Part shown: one piece after another, positions 49,685 through 57,490 of the stretch | Numbering within the stretch: the first letter of the stretch is position 1 | Layout of the letters: every line of letters begins with the position of its first letter | Origin: Ga0077560 sp046330435 | GTDB lineage: Bacteria; Actinomycetota; Thermoleophilia; Miltoncostaeales; Miltoncostaeaceae | Assembly (NCBI GenBank): GCA_046330435.1 | Contig: JAXLST010000007.1 | Location: forward strand, 310,001 to 374,000 | Length of the DNA: 64,000 nt | Direction: 5' to 3' | The notes under the pieces: model-generated | Seen by the model: the letters and a program-made list of their open reading frames with translations, nothing else | What the model was told of the DNA's origin: nothing | The model's database searches: none | Made by a program: the position numbers and the translations under genes

Positions 49685-50725
49685 CGGCGGGGGCGGCGGC
49701 CCGGACAGCGCGCGGGACACCACGGCCAGCCGCGTCGTGAGCCGTCCCGCGAGGTCCGGGTCGCCGTCCCCCGAGACGCCGTCGAGGACGGCGAGCCGCT
49801 GGACGTCGCCGCGTTCCAGGAGCGCGACGGTGACGGGCCACGCGTACGTGCGGGGCTCGCCGATCGCGAGGTCCTCGAGGCCGTCGGGCACGAGCGACTC
49901 GGCGAGCGTGGCGGCGTGCCGTGCCCGTGCCGCGGGCTGGCTGAGGGTGCGGGAACGCTCGAACGCCCGGGCGATGCGGTCCGCGACGGCGGAGCCGGCC
50001 ACGAGGGCCGGCAGGCCGGCGCCCGCGAGGTCGACCGCCTCGGTTGCGCATTCCGACGGCCAGCCGGCGAGCGCCGACCCGGTGACGGCCTCGAACGTGA
50101 CGTACGTGCGGGTGACCTCCACCGCGTGACGGCGGCGGCCCGTCGCCCGGGCGCAGTCCAGCGGCAGTTCGTGGACCGGCAGCCAGGCGTCCCGCACCCA
50201 GGCGATGCGCTCCCGCAGGGCACCCCACGGGCCGCGGGCACGTGACCGGAGCCGGTCGGCGGCGGCCTCCCCGCCCAGCCGGCGGGCCATCCCGAGGGCC
50301 GGTTCGCGCGCGGCGGCGGGTTCCAGCGACGCCATCGCCGCGGCGGCGAGGCGCCGGCCCAGTTCGTCCCGGTCCCACAGCTCGACGCCGTGCTCGGCCG
50401 CGGCGCTGCGGGCGGCGGGCCCCGCCCCGCCCGGGCAGGCCACCACGACCTGGGACAGCCCCAGGTCGTCGCGCAGCAGCCGGGCGCGGGCGACCACCTC
50501 GGTGCCCACCGGCTCGGCCCAGTGCTTGCACTCGACGCCCACCAGGTGGGTCACCAGGCCATCCGGGCGGCGGGCCAGCACGTCCACCTCGTGGCGCGCG
50601 CCGGAACGCCCGGTGAGCAGGACGTTCGTGGTCACGCTGTACCCATGCGCGGAGAACAGATCGGCCACGACCCGCTCGAGGTCGCGTCCGCGGCGCAGGG
50701 CGTCGGTGGCGGCGGCACGGTCCAT
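49616..50725 (-). CDS. Mrr-type restriction endonuclease-like protein
   Basis: 369 residues. The N-terminal 110 residues form a PD-(D/E)xK nuclease domain of the Mrr kind: Glu17 in RDLERVVADLF, Asp48 in HEVDVLA, and Glu65-x-Lys67 in VGVECKHW. All catalytic residues are kept. It may cut modified DNA or take part in repair. The C-terminal 250 residues are unrecognised. The ATG at 50725 follows TACGGT by 7 bases. The 3' end overlaps iclR antisense by 69 bases, where its own sequence becomes Arg/Pro-rich (GPPPPPSDRGLRDRRRHRD), so a recent loss of the original stop is possible. Confidence 0.82.
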   Translation of the reverse strand: MDRAAATDALRRGRDLERVVADLFSAHGYSVTTNVLLTGRSGARHEVDVLARRPDGLVTHLVGVECKHWAEPVGTEVVARARLLRDDLGLSQVVVACPGGAGPAARSAAAEHGVELWDRDELGRRLAAAAMASLEPAAAREPALGMARRLGGEAAADRLRSRARGPWGALRERIAWVRDAWLPVHELPLDCARATGRRRHAVEVTRTYVTFEAVTGSALAGWPSECATEAVDLAGAGLPALVAGSAVADRIARAFERSRTLSQPAARARHAATLAESLVPDGLEDLAIGEPRTYAWPVTVALLERGDVQRLAVLDGVSGDGDPDLAGRLTTRLAVVSRALSGPPPPPSDRGLRDRRRHRDAPGDDPGQA

Positions 50726-50732
50726 CACGGCG

Positions 50733-50738
50733 ACCGTA
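50733..50738 (-). promoter_or_regulatory. TACGGT -10 element of the Mrr-type gene
   Basis: TACGGT on the minus strand ends 7 bases before the ATG at 50725. It lies 17 bases after the hairpin that ends the upstream gene. Confidence 0.5.
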
Positions 50739-50754
50739 GCCGCCGCCCACGACG

Positions 50755-50787
50755 GCACCGGTCCCGGACGGCGCCCGGGACCGGTGC
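50755..50787 (-). terminator. 13-pair perfect hairpin after the DUF937 gene
   Basis: GCACCGGTCCCGG (50755-50767) pairs fully with CCGGGACCGGTGC (50775-50787) around a 7-base loop. It lies 8 bases beyond the stop of the DUF937 gene on the minus strand and before the next promoter. Confidence 0.75.
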
Positions 50788-50795
50788 GGCACGGC

Positions 50796-51206
50796 TCAGC
50801 CGAGCAGCTTGCCCAGGCCGCCGAGCTTGTCCAGCAGGCCGCCCTGGTCGGGGACGTTGCCGTCCGGGGTGAGCTTGTCGATGAGCTCCGGGAGCAGCTT
50901 GGCGAGGCCGCCCGCCGCCTCCTCGTGCGACACGCCCGCCTCGTTGGCGATGCGCGACACCTCGTCGTGGCCCAGGGCCTGGGTGACGTGGTCCGCGGTG
51001 ATCTCCTGGTTGCCGCCGGTCGACACCCACGAGTCCGCCTGGTCCTTCAGGCCGGCGCCCTGGAACTTCGACAGCAGGCCGGAAAGGCCGCCGATGCCGC
51101 CCGCGCCGCCCAGCATGCCCATCGCGACCTCGACGAGCTTCGCGCTGTTACCGCCGCCGAGCAGCTTGCCGACCGCGCCGCCGGCGAGGTCCTCCAGCAG
51201 TCCCAT
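50796..51206 (-). CDS. YidB/DUF937-family protein
   Basis: 136 residues, rich in Gly and Leu, soluble. GGIGGLSGLLSKFQGAGLKDQADSWVSTGGNQEITADHVTQALG matches the core of the YidB/DUF937 family, found widely and without a known role. The ATG at 51206 has the Shine-Dalgarno AAGGAGA five bases upstream and a TAGACT hexamer at 51233-51238, giving a leader of about 20 bases. This is a useful contrast to the leaderless genes nearby. A 13-pair hairpin follows the stop. Confidence 0.9.
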   Translation of the reverse strand: MGLLEDLAGGAVGKLLGGGNSAKLVEVAMGMLGGAGGIGGLSGLLSKFQGAGLKDQADSWVSTGGNQEITADHVTQALGHDEVSRIANEAGVSHEEAAGGLAKLLPELIDKLTPDGNVPDQGGLLDKLGGLGKLLG

Positions 51207-51285
51207 TGGATCTCCTTGTTCGGGGGGATCCGAGTCTACGGTTCAGGGTCGGCCAAAGGACAGGGCCCCGGGGCCCTCCGGCGGC

Positions 51286-51291
51286 TACAAC
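51286..51291 (+). promoter_or_regulatory. TACAAC -10 element of the MFS gene
   Basis: TACAAC ends 6 bases before the GTG at 51298, which supports that GTG over the ATG at 51310. Confidence 0.4.
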
Positions 51292-51297
51292 AACCGG

Positions 51298-52647
51298 GTG
51301 CCCACCGGGATGCCACGAACCGCCGCCGTCGCGGCCATCGCTGTCGCCGTCGGCGTCGTCCTCGCCGACTCCTCCGTCGTGATCCTGGCGCTGCCGGAGA
51401 TCCTCCTGCGGTACGACGTCACCGTCGCGACCGTCGCGTGGGTCCTGACCGCCTACAACCTGGTGCTCGGCCTCGCCGCCGTCCCCGCCGCCCACGCGGC
51501 GCGCCGCCACCCGCGGGCGGTGTTCACGGCGGGGATCGCGGTGTTCGCCGCGGCGTCGCTGGGCTGTGCGCTCGCCCCGTCGCTGGGGGCGCTGCTGGCC
51601 GCACGGTGCGTCCAGGCCCTCGGCGGGGCGCTCACCGTGACCGCCGCCCTCGAGCTCCTGCCCGGCCTGCTGGGCTCCGAGGCCGCCGCCGCGCGCCGGT
51701 GGGCCGCCGCCGGCGCCCTCGGGACGGCCGTGGGGCCCGCCGTGGGCGGCCTGCTCACCCAGCTCATCTCCTGGGAGGCGATCTTCGTGGCGCAGGTGCC
51801 CGTCGTCGCCGCCGCGGCGGCGGTCGCCGCCACCCGCCCGGTGCGCACCGCGGCGCCCGCCGGGCGCCCGCACCTGGCCGCGAACGCCGCCCTGGTGCTG
51901 GTGTCCGCGGCGCTCACGGCGGCCCTGTTCCTGGTGGTGCTGCTGATGATCAACGGCTGGGGGCTGGACCCGGTGCAGGCGGCCGTGGGCGTCTCGGTGA
52001 TGCCGGTCGCCGCGCTGGTCTCCGGCCGCTGGCTCGGCGGCCGCGGCGGGCCCGCCGCCCGGGCCGCGGCCGGCGCCCTGGGGGTGGCCGCGGGCCTCGC
52101 CGCGCTCGGCCTCATGCCGGGGGCTTCGGTGGCATGGACGCTCGCCCCGCAGGTGCTGGTGGGCCTGGGGCTGGGACTCACCGTGGGTGCCCTCACCGAG
52201 GCGGCGCTCGCCGGGCGCAGCCCCCAGGGCGTGCACGGCGGCTGGACCCTCGCATCCCGCCACCTGGGCGTCGTGCTCGGGATCCTCCTGCTCACCCCCG
52301 TGTTCGTCGCGGACCTCGACCGCCAGCAGGCCCGCGCGGAGGACGCCGTCACCGCGATCCTGCTGGACAGCCGCGTCGCGCCGTCCACCAAGATCGAGCT
52401 CGCGCAGGCTGGGGAGCGGGTGCTCGCCGGCACCGAGGGGCGCGTGCCGGACCTGTCGCCGATCTTCCGCGAGGTGACCCCCGCGCCCGGCGACCGCGCG
52501 GAGTTCGAGAACCTGCGCCGGGCCCTGGGCGACCAGCTCGACCGGGCGGCGACCAGCTCGGTGGCCCGCTCGTTCCTGGCCGCGGCGGCGTTCGCGCTGC
52601 TCGCGCTGGTCCCGGTCGCCGTGTCGCGGGGGCGGGTGCGGCTGTGA
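51298..52647 (+). CDS. Major facilitator superfamily exporter (drug:H+ antiporter type)
   Basis: 449 residues with about fourteen membrane helices in style of the DHA2 group. Marks are LADSSVVILALPEI (helix 1, with the Asp seen in this group), WVLTAYNLVLGLAAVPAAHAARR, ARCVQALGGALTVTAALELLP and AAAGALGTAVGPAVGGLLTQLISWEAIFVAQ (motif C). An extracellular loop of about 90 residues lies between the last two helices. Exports drugs or metabolites; substrate unknown. The stop overlaps the next gene by GTGA. Confidence 0.88.
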   Translation: MPTGMPRTAAVAAIAVAVGVVLADSSVVILALPEILLRYDVTVATVAWVLTAYNLVLGLAAVPAAHAARRHPRAVFTAGIAVFAAASLGCALAPSLGALLAARCVQALGGALTVTAALELLPGLLGSEAAAARRWAAAGALGTAVGPAVGGLLTQLISWEAIFVAQVPVVAAAAAVAATRPVRTAAPAGRPHLAANAALVLVSAALTAALFLVVLLMINGWGLDPVQAAVGVSVMPVAALVSGRWLGGRGGPAARAAAGALGVAAGLAALGLMPGASVAWTLAPQVLVGLGLGLTVGALTEAALAGRSPQGVHGGWTLASRHLGVVLGILLLTPVFVADLDRQQARAEDAVTAILLDSRVAPSTKIELAQAGERVLAGTEGRVPDLSPIFREVTPAPGDRAEFENLRRALGDQLDRAATSSVARSFLAAAAFALLALVPVAVSRGRVRL

Positions 52648-53123
52648 GGCGCCCGGGCCCCCTGCTGGTGGCCGCCGTGGCGGCCCTCGGCATCCTGCTG
52701 GTGGGCGTCTACGTGGCGCTGGGCGGCGGCCGGTACGACCCCCTCGCGGTCGCCGACCCGTGCCAGCCGCGGGAGTGGCGCGATCCGGAGGGCACGCAGG
52801 CGGTCGCCGAGCAGATCGCCCTGTCCGCCCTCGACGGCGCCGCCTGCGACCTGGGGGTCTCGCGGGAGTCCCTGGCGCTCGCGGTGACCAGCGACGCGCG
52901 CTTCCGGGAGTTCACCTCGGCGTACCGCCTGGACGACGGCCGCGTGGAGGACGCCCTGCGCAAGGGGCTCCTGCGCGCCGTCGACGACGCCGAGCGCGCC
53001 GACGCGATCAACGGCCCCACGGAGTTCCTCCTGCGGCAGGCCGCGGAGCGCCTGCCCCTGCAGCGCCTCATCGAGGCGGTGCGCGACGGCGACCTGGACT
53101 GGGTGCCCGGCCTGCTGGGCTGA
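52644..53123 (+). CDS. Membrane-anchored protein coupled to the MFS exporter
   Basis: 159 residues. One N-terminal membrane helix (about 6-28) anchors an external domain with two Cys (DPCQPREW, GAACDLG). The domain repeats a helix pair (LDGAACDLGVSRESLALAVTSD, VEDALRKGLLRAVDDAERADAINGPTEFLLRQAAERLPLQRLIEAV). No family recognised. It is translated from a GTG in a GTGA overlap with the MFS gene and may work with it. Confidence 0.72.
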   Translation: MRRPGPLLVAAVAALGILLVGVYVALGGGRYDPLAVADPCQPREWRDPEGTQAVAEQIALSALDGAACDLGVSRESLALAVTSDARFREFTSAYRLDDGRVEDALRKGLLRAVDDAERADAINGPTEFLLRQAAERLPLQRLIEAVRDGDLDWVPGLLG

Positions 53124-53148
53124 CCGCGGCGCGCGCGCCGCCGGGGTG

Positions 53149-53154
53149 TACCGT
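53149..53154 (+). promoter_or_regulatory. TACCGT -10 element of the antiporter gene
   Basis: TACCGT ends 7 bases before the GTG at 53162. There is no Shine-Dalgarno. Confidence 0.5.
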
Positions 53155-53161
53155 CCGGGCC

Positions 53162-54334
53162 GTGGGCTTCGGGACGCTGGCGCTGATCATCGCGTGCGGC
53201 CTGGCGGGGCCCCTGCTGGCCGGGATGCCCCGGCTCGCCCCGCCGCTGGTCGTGGGGGAGCTGGCGGCCGGCGTGCTGGTGGGCCACACGGGTGCCGGCT
53301 GGGTGGACCCGGGCGAGCCGACCCTGCGGTTCCTGTCCGACATGGGCTTCGCGCTGCTGATGTTCTCGCTGGGCGCCGCCCTCCCGCTGCGCGATCCGGG
53401 CCTGCGGGCCGCGCTGGGGCGGGGCTGCATCGCGGCCGGCGCCGCGCTGGTGCTCGCCGTGCCCGCCGGGTACCTGGTCGCCGCCGGCGGCGGCCTGGGC
53501 CGGCCCTGGGTGGCGGTCATGCTGCTCGCCTCCACGTCCGCGGCGCTCGCACTGCCCGCCCTCACCGAGCGCGGCCTCGACCGGACCGCCCTGGGGATGG
53601 CGATGGTCGCCTGGTCCAGCATCGCCAACGTCGTGGTGGTGATGGCGCTGCCGCTCGTGACCACCTCCGGATCGGTGTGGCGCACACTCGCCGGGAGCGT
53701 GATGGTGACGGGGGTGACCGTGGTGGTCTGGATCCTGTGGCGCGACGCCCGGCGCCACGCGTGGTTCAAGCGGTACCGGCGGCTCTCCAAGCGCCGGCGC
53801 TGGGGCCTGGACCTGCGGATCGCCCTGGCCATCCTGTTCCTGCTGGCGTGGCTGGCCGTCACCTTCGGCACCAGCATCCTCGTCGCCGGGTTCTCCGCGG
53901 GGGTCGTGGTCGCCCTCATCGGGCGGCCCCGCCGCCTGGCGTGGGAGGTGCTGGGCCTCGCGGAGGGGCTGTTCGTGCCGCTGTTCTTCGTGACCCTCGG
54001 CGCCCAGCTGGACCTGCGTGCGCTGGCGCAGGAACCGCGGCAGGTGCTGCTCGCCGGGCTGCTGCTGGCCGGCGGGGTCGCGGTGCACGCCGGTGCGGCG
54101 CTCGCGGGCCGCATGCCCGCCGCCGCCGGGCTCGTGGCCGTCGCGACCATGGGGGTGCCCGCGGCCGCGGTGGCCCTGGGGTTGCGGGAGGGCACCCTGA
54201 GCCCCGCGCAGGGTGCGGCGGTGATGGCCGCGGCGCTGGGCTCGGTGGCCGTGATGGCGGCGGGCGTCCGCCTGCTGGGCGCCCCCGCGCGGGGCGGCGT
54301 CCCGCCGCGCGGCGACGCCCCGGCGCCGGGATAG
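53162..54334 (+). CDS. CPA2-family cation:proton antiporter
   Basis: 390 residues with about twelve membrane helices. PPLVVGELAAGVLVGHTGAGWVDP, FLSDMGFALLMFSLGAALPL and FVPLFFVTLGAQLDL match Kef/NapA-like CPA2 antiporters, but no TrkA-N or RCK domain follows. It exchanges Na+ or K+ for protons, or acts as a channel. A cytosolic loop rich in Arg/Lys (HAWFKRYRRLSKRRRW) splits the two halves. The start is a GTG 7 bases after TACCGT. The final codons overlap the TAGGGT hexamer of the next gene. Confidence 0.88.
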   Translation: MGFGTLALIIACGLAGPLLAGMPRLAPPLVVGELAAGVLVGHTGAGWVDPGEPTLRFLSDMGFALLMFSLGAALPLRDPGLRAALGRGCIAAGAALVLAVPAGYLVAAGGGLGRPWVAVMLLASTSAALALPALTERGLDRTALGMAMVAWSSIANVVVVMALPLVTTSGSVWRTLAGSVMVTGVTVVVWILWRDARRHAWFKRYRRLSKRRRWGLDLRIALAILFLLAWLAVTFGTSILVAGFSAGVVVALIGRPRRLAWEVLGLAEGLFVPLFFVTLGAQLDLRALAQEPRQVLLAGLLLAGGVAVHAGAALAGRMPAAAGLVAVATMGVPAAAVALGLREGTLSPAQGAAVMAAALGSVAVMAAGVRLLGAPARGGVPPRGDAPAPG

Positions 54335-54337
54335 GGT
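54332..54337 (+). promoter_or_regulatory. TAGGGT -10 element of the next gene pair
   Basis: TAGGGT ends 5 bases before the ATG at 54343; its TAG is the stop codon of the antiporter gene (54332-54334). Confidence 0.45.
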
Positions 54338-54342
54338 TGGGC

Positions 54343-54879
54343 ATGGCCTTCGACCCGAAGCTCGGCGCCGAGTGGTTCTTCACCGCCGAGGACCTCGCCG
54401 CCAACAACGCGGGCCGCCTCACCCCCGAGCAGGAGGAGGGGTTCCGGCGCACGGCGGAGGTGAACCGCCGGTACAGCCGCAGGTCCGGCAAGCTGGTCGT
54501 GCTGGTGTTCGGCGCCGCCGCGGTGGTCGTCGCCTACGCCATGGCCACGCAGCCCGGCGGCACCGAACCCGTGGCGATCCTCGTCCCCGTGGGCGCGTTC
54601 GCCGCGATGCTGCTGCTGCTGTGGATCTTCGCGCGTCGCAACCGCCGGATGCGGACCATGTTCGAGGAGCACCGGCTCGCGAGCGCCGAGGGGGTCCTCA
54701 AGACCTGGCCGACGTTCAGCGACGACTACTCCACCTGGGCCGCGCAGTTCGGGGACGTCAAATTCGAGATCGACGGGATCCGGCACGGCGTGCTCAAGGA
54801 CGGCGTCCGGTACCGCGTGAACTACCTGGAGTCCGGCAACCAGCGCCTGCTGCTGACCCTGGAGCCGCTGGACCCGTGA
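54343..54879 (+). CDS. Two-helix membrane protein of unknown function
   Basis: 178 residues. The first 45 residues are soluble (FDPKLGAEWFFTAEDLAANN). Two membrane helices (about 50-68 and 78-96) form a hairpin. The C-terminal 80 residues are soluble and beta-rich (FSDDYSTWAAQFGDVKFEIDGIRHGVLKDGVRYRVNYLESGNQRLLLTLEPLDP). No family recognised. The stop overlaps the following gene by GTGA, so the two are co-translated. Confidence 0.7.
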   Translation: MAFDPKLGAEWFFTAEDLAANNAGRLTPEQEEGFRRTAEVNRRYSRRSGKLVVLVFGAAAVVVAYAMATQPGGTEPVAILVPVGAFAAMLLLLWIFARRNRRMRTMFEEHRLASAEGVLKTWPTFSDDYSTWAAQFGDVKFEIDGIRHGVLKDGVRYRVNYLESGNQRLLLTLEPLDP

Positions 54880-55478
54880 ACGTCGCCCGCATCGACGAGG
54901 GGCTCTGGCGCTGGAGCAGCCCGCACCCGGACTGGCGGGAGGGTGCGGACTGGGACCCCGAGGTGGCGAGCGTGTACGCCGAGGTCCCGGGGGCGATCGT
55001 GCTGGTCGACCCGCTGGTGCCCACCGACCCGGTGCAGGCGGAGCGGTTCCTCGTGCACCTCGACGGGGACGTGGAGCGGCTGCGCGTGCCGGTGGTGATC
55101 GTCGTGACCGTGTCCTGGCACCGGCGCAGCGCCGACGCACTGGCCGCGCGGTACCCGGGCGCCCGCATCGTGGGGGCGGGGGAGGACGGCGACGCCCCGG
55201 AGGGCGTGGTGCTCGTGCCCGCGCCGGCCGCCGAGGAGGTGGTGGTGTGGATGCCCGGCCACCGCGCGCTGGTGCCGGGCGACGCGCTCCTGGGCGACGG
55301 CGCCGGGGGCGTGCGGCGGTGCCCGCCGGACTGGCTCCCGGACGGGTCCTCCGACGCCCTGCTGCGGGAGCAGCTCGCCCCGCTGCTCGAACTGGGCGCC
55401 GAGCGCCTGCTGCTGAGCCACGGCCCGCCCGTCCTGGAGGGCGCCGGGACGGCCCTGCGGGCGGCGCTGGAGGCCTAA
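54876..55478 (+). CDS. Metallo-beta-lactamase-fold-like protein without metal site
   Basis: 200 residues, soluble. The layout is that of small metallo-beta-lactamase-fold hydrolases: an N-terminal beta start (LWRWSSPHPDW), AIVLVDPLVP, then VIVVTVSWHRRSADALAARYPGARIVG where the HxHxDH zinc motif should stand, WMPGHRALVPGDALLGD where GH...GD stands, and LLLSHGPPVLEGAGTALRAAL at the end. The zinc motif is reduced to WHRRSAD, so a non-catalytic or altered role is likely. Its stop overlaps that of the giant minus-strand gene by three bases. Confidence 0.7.
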   Translation: MNVARIDEGLWRWSSPHPDWREGADWDPEVASVYAEVPGAIVLVDPLVPTDPVQAERFLVHLDGDVERLRVPVVIVVTVSWHRRSADALAARYPGARIVGAGEDGDAPEGVVLVPAPAAEEVVVWMPGHRALVPGDALLGDGAGGVRRCPPDWLPDGSSDALLREQLAPLLELGAERLLLSHGPPVLEGAGTALRAALEA

Positions 55479-57490
55479 CCCTCCAGGTCGGGCGTCGCGT
55501 CGCGCAGGTGGCGGGCCTCCACGTGGCCCGGGCCCGCGGGTGTCTCCACCTCCACCCAGCGCCCGCCGCGCCGCCGGCGCGGGAGGCTGCGGGACCACAC
55601 CGGCCCGGCGTCCGGCCGCAGCATGAACCGCAGCTCCGCCGCCGGGTTCGGCGCCGTGAGCACGCGCAGGACGCGGCCGGGCGGGACGTCGACCACGAAG
55701 AACGGGCGCCTGCGGCGGCGGCGCACGCCGGCCAGCGAGATGAACATCACGGTCCACGCGCCGCCCATCGACAGCAGCTGCACGGGGACGTCCAGGTCGG
55801 CCACGGCGGTGAGCGCCTTCAGCGGGGCCGACAGGGTGACCGTCACCCGGTTGTCCACCACCGGGGGCAGGTTGGGGGCGGGCGGCTCGAACCGCATGAC
55901 GCGCGCCGCCGCCTGCACGGGCGTCAGCGGCCGCGGCGCCGGGGTCACGCCGCCGCCGGGGCCGGGGGAGGGCTTGGGCGGCTGCGGGGTGGGCGGGGCG
56001 TGCGGCCGCCGCCGGACCCCGGCCCGGGCAGCGGCGGGATGCCGCCGCCACCGTCGCCGCCGTTGGACGGGCCGGGCGCCGGGGCGGGACCGCCGCCGCC
56101 GCCACCGCCGGCCGCCGTGACGGTGACCGTGAAGGTGCGCTCGTCCTGCTTGCGGGGCGCGCCGTCGTCCAGCACGCGCACCGTCACCTGGTGGGGACCG
56201 ACGTCGGCGTCGCCGGGCGTCCAGGTGAGGGTCCCGGAGTCGTCCACGGTCATGCCCGCCGGCCCGTCCACCGAGAAGCGCAGCAGGTTCTCGGGGATGT
56301 CCGGGTCGCTCGCCACGGCGACCACCGTCATCGCGGCACCCGCCCTGGCCTGCTGGTCGGCGATGGGGGCGAGCACGGGCGCGCGGTTCACCTCGGCCAC
56401 CTTCACCGTGAACGCGCGCTCGGCGGCCATCGCGGGGACGCCGGCGTCCGTCGCCGCGACCTTGACGGTGAAGGTCCCGGGGCCCTGCGCCTCCGTGGGC
56501 GTCCAGCGGATGACGCCGGTGGCGGGGTCGATGGTCATGCCGGCCGGTGCCTGGCGCAGCGAGAAGGTGATGGCCTGGGCCTCTGCGTCGGTCGCGGACG
56601 CCGTCGCGGTGAACGGGTCCTGCTCGTCCACGGCGGCGTCCGGGAGCGGCTGGAGCACCGGCGCGGAGTTCGACAGGGCCACCGACCAGGCGAAGGTGAC
56701 CTGGCCCGACGCGCCCGTCGGGGTCGGTGACCGTGACGGTCACTGCGTACGGGCTGCCCGCGGCCGCGCCGGTGGCCAGCGTCCCGGTGATCGCCCCCGT
56801 GGAGGCGTCCATCGACAGGCCGGGCGGCAGGCCCGTGGCCGACCAGGTGAGCGCCTGGGCGGGGACGTCGGGGTCCGTGGCGGTGACCTGCAGCGAGACG
56901 GGGTCGCCCTCGCCGCTCGACTGGTCGGCCACGGGGTCCACCAGCGGCGCGGCGTTCACCTCGGTGACGTCCACCTGCACCGGCTCGGAGTCGGACGCCA
57001 GCCCCGCGTCGGTGACGACCACCGCGAAGGTGTAGGTGCCGGGGCCCTGCTGCTCGGTGGGGGTCCAGGTGAACGCGCCGGTCGAGGCGTCGATGGCCGC
57101 CCCGGCCGGGGCGCCGATCATCGACCAGGTGAGGGTGTCGCCGGGCAGGTCCGGGTCGGTCGCCGTCGCCGTGAACGACAGGGTGGACCCCTCGGGCACG
57201 GTCTTCGCCGGGATGGGGTCGAGCGCCGGTGCGCTGGGGTTGGGGGTGAGGGTGATCGCCAGGGTGTCCGTGTCGGTGAGCGGGCCGCCGGCGCCCGTCG
57301 CGCCCTGGTCGGACACGTCCACCTGGATGGAGGCGGCCCCGCTGTAGCCGGGCGTGGGCAGGAAGGTGAGCCCGTCGAGGGCGGCGAGCACGTCGACCAT
57401 GGACCCGGTGAAGGTCATCGTGGTGTCCAGCGACCCGTCACCGGCAACGAACGCGAGGTTCGCGGTGCTCGACAGGGTGAGCGAGCCGCG
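55475..57490 (-). pseudogene. C-terminal part of the giant secreted protein, frame-broken
   Basis: Continues the protein encoded at 57438-63269 but needs three changes of frame. Between 57484 and 57491 the frame must shift to restore the cadherin-like unit (SLTLSSTANLAFVAGDGS). At 56713-56717 (a GGG run on the minus strand) it shifts again inside an Ig-like unit (TDPDG / ASGQVTFAWSVALSNS). At about 56004-56013 it shifts within a Gly/Pro-rich linker. On each side the domains are intact: two more Ig-like units, two further ones with TWTPGDADVGPHQVTV, a Gly/Pro linker and a C-terminal beta domain ending DATPDLEG. Each break lies in G/C-rich repeats, so sequencing error is as likely as decay. Confidence 0.75.
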
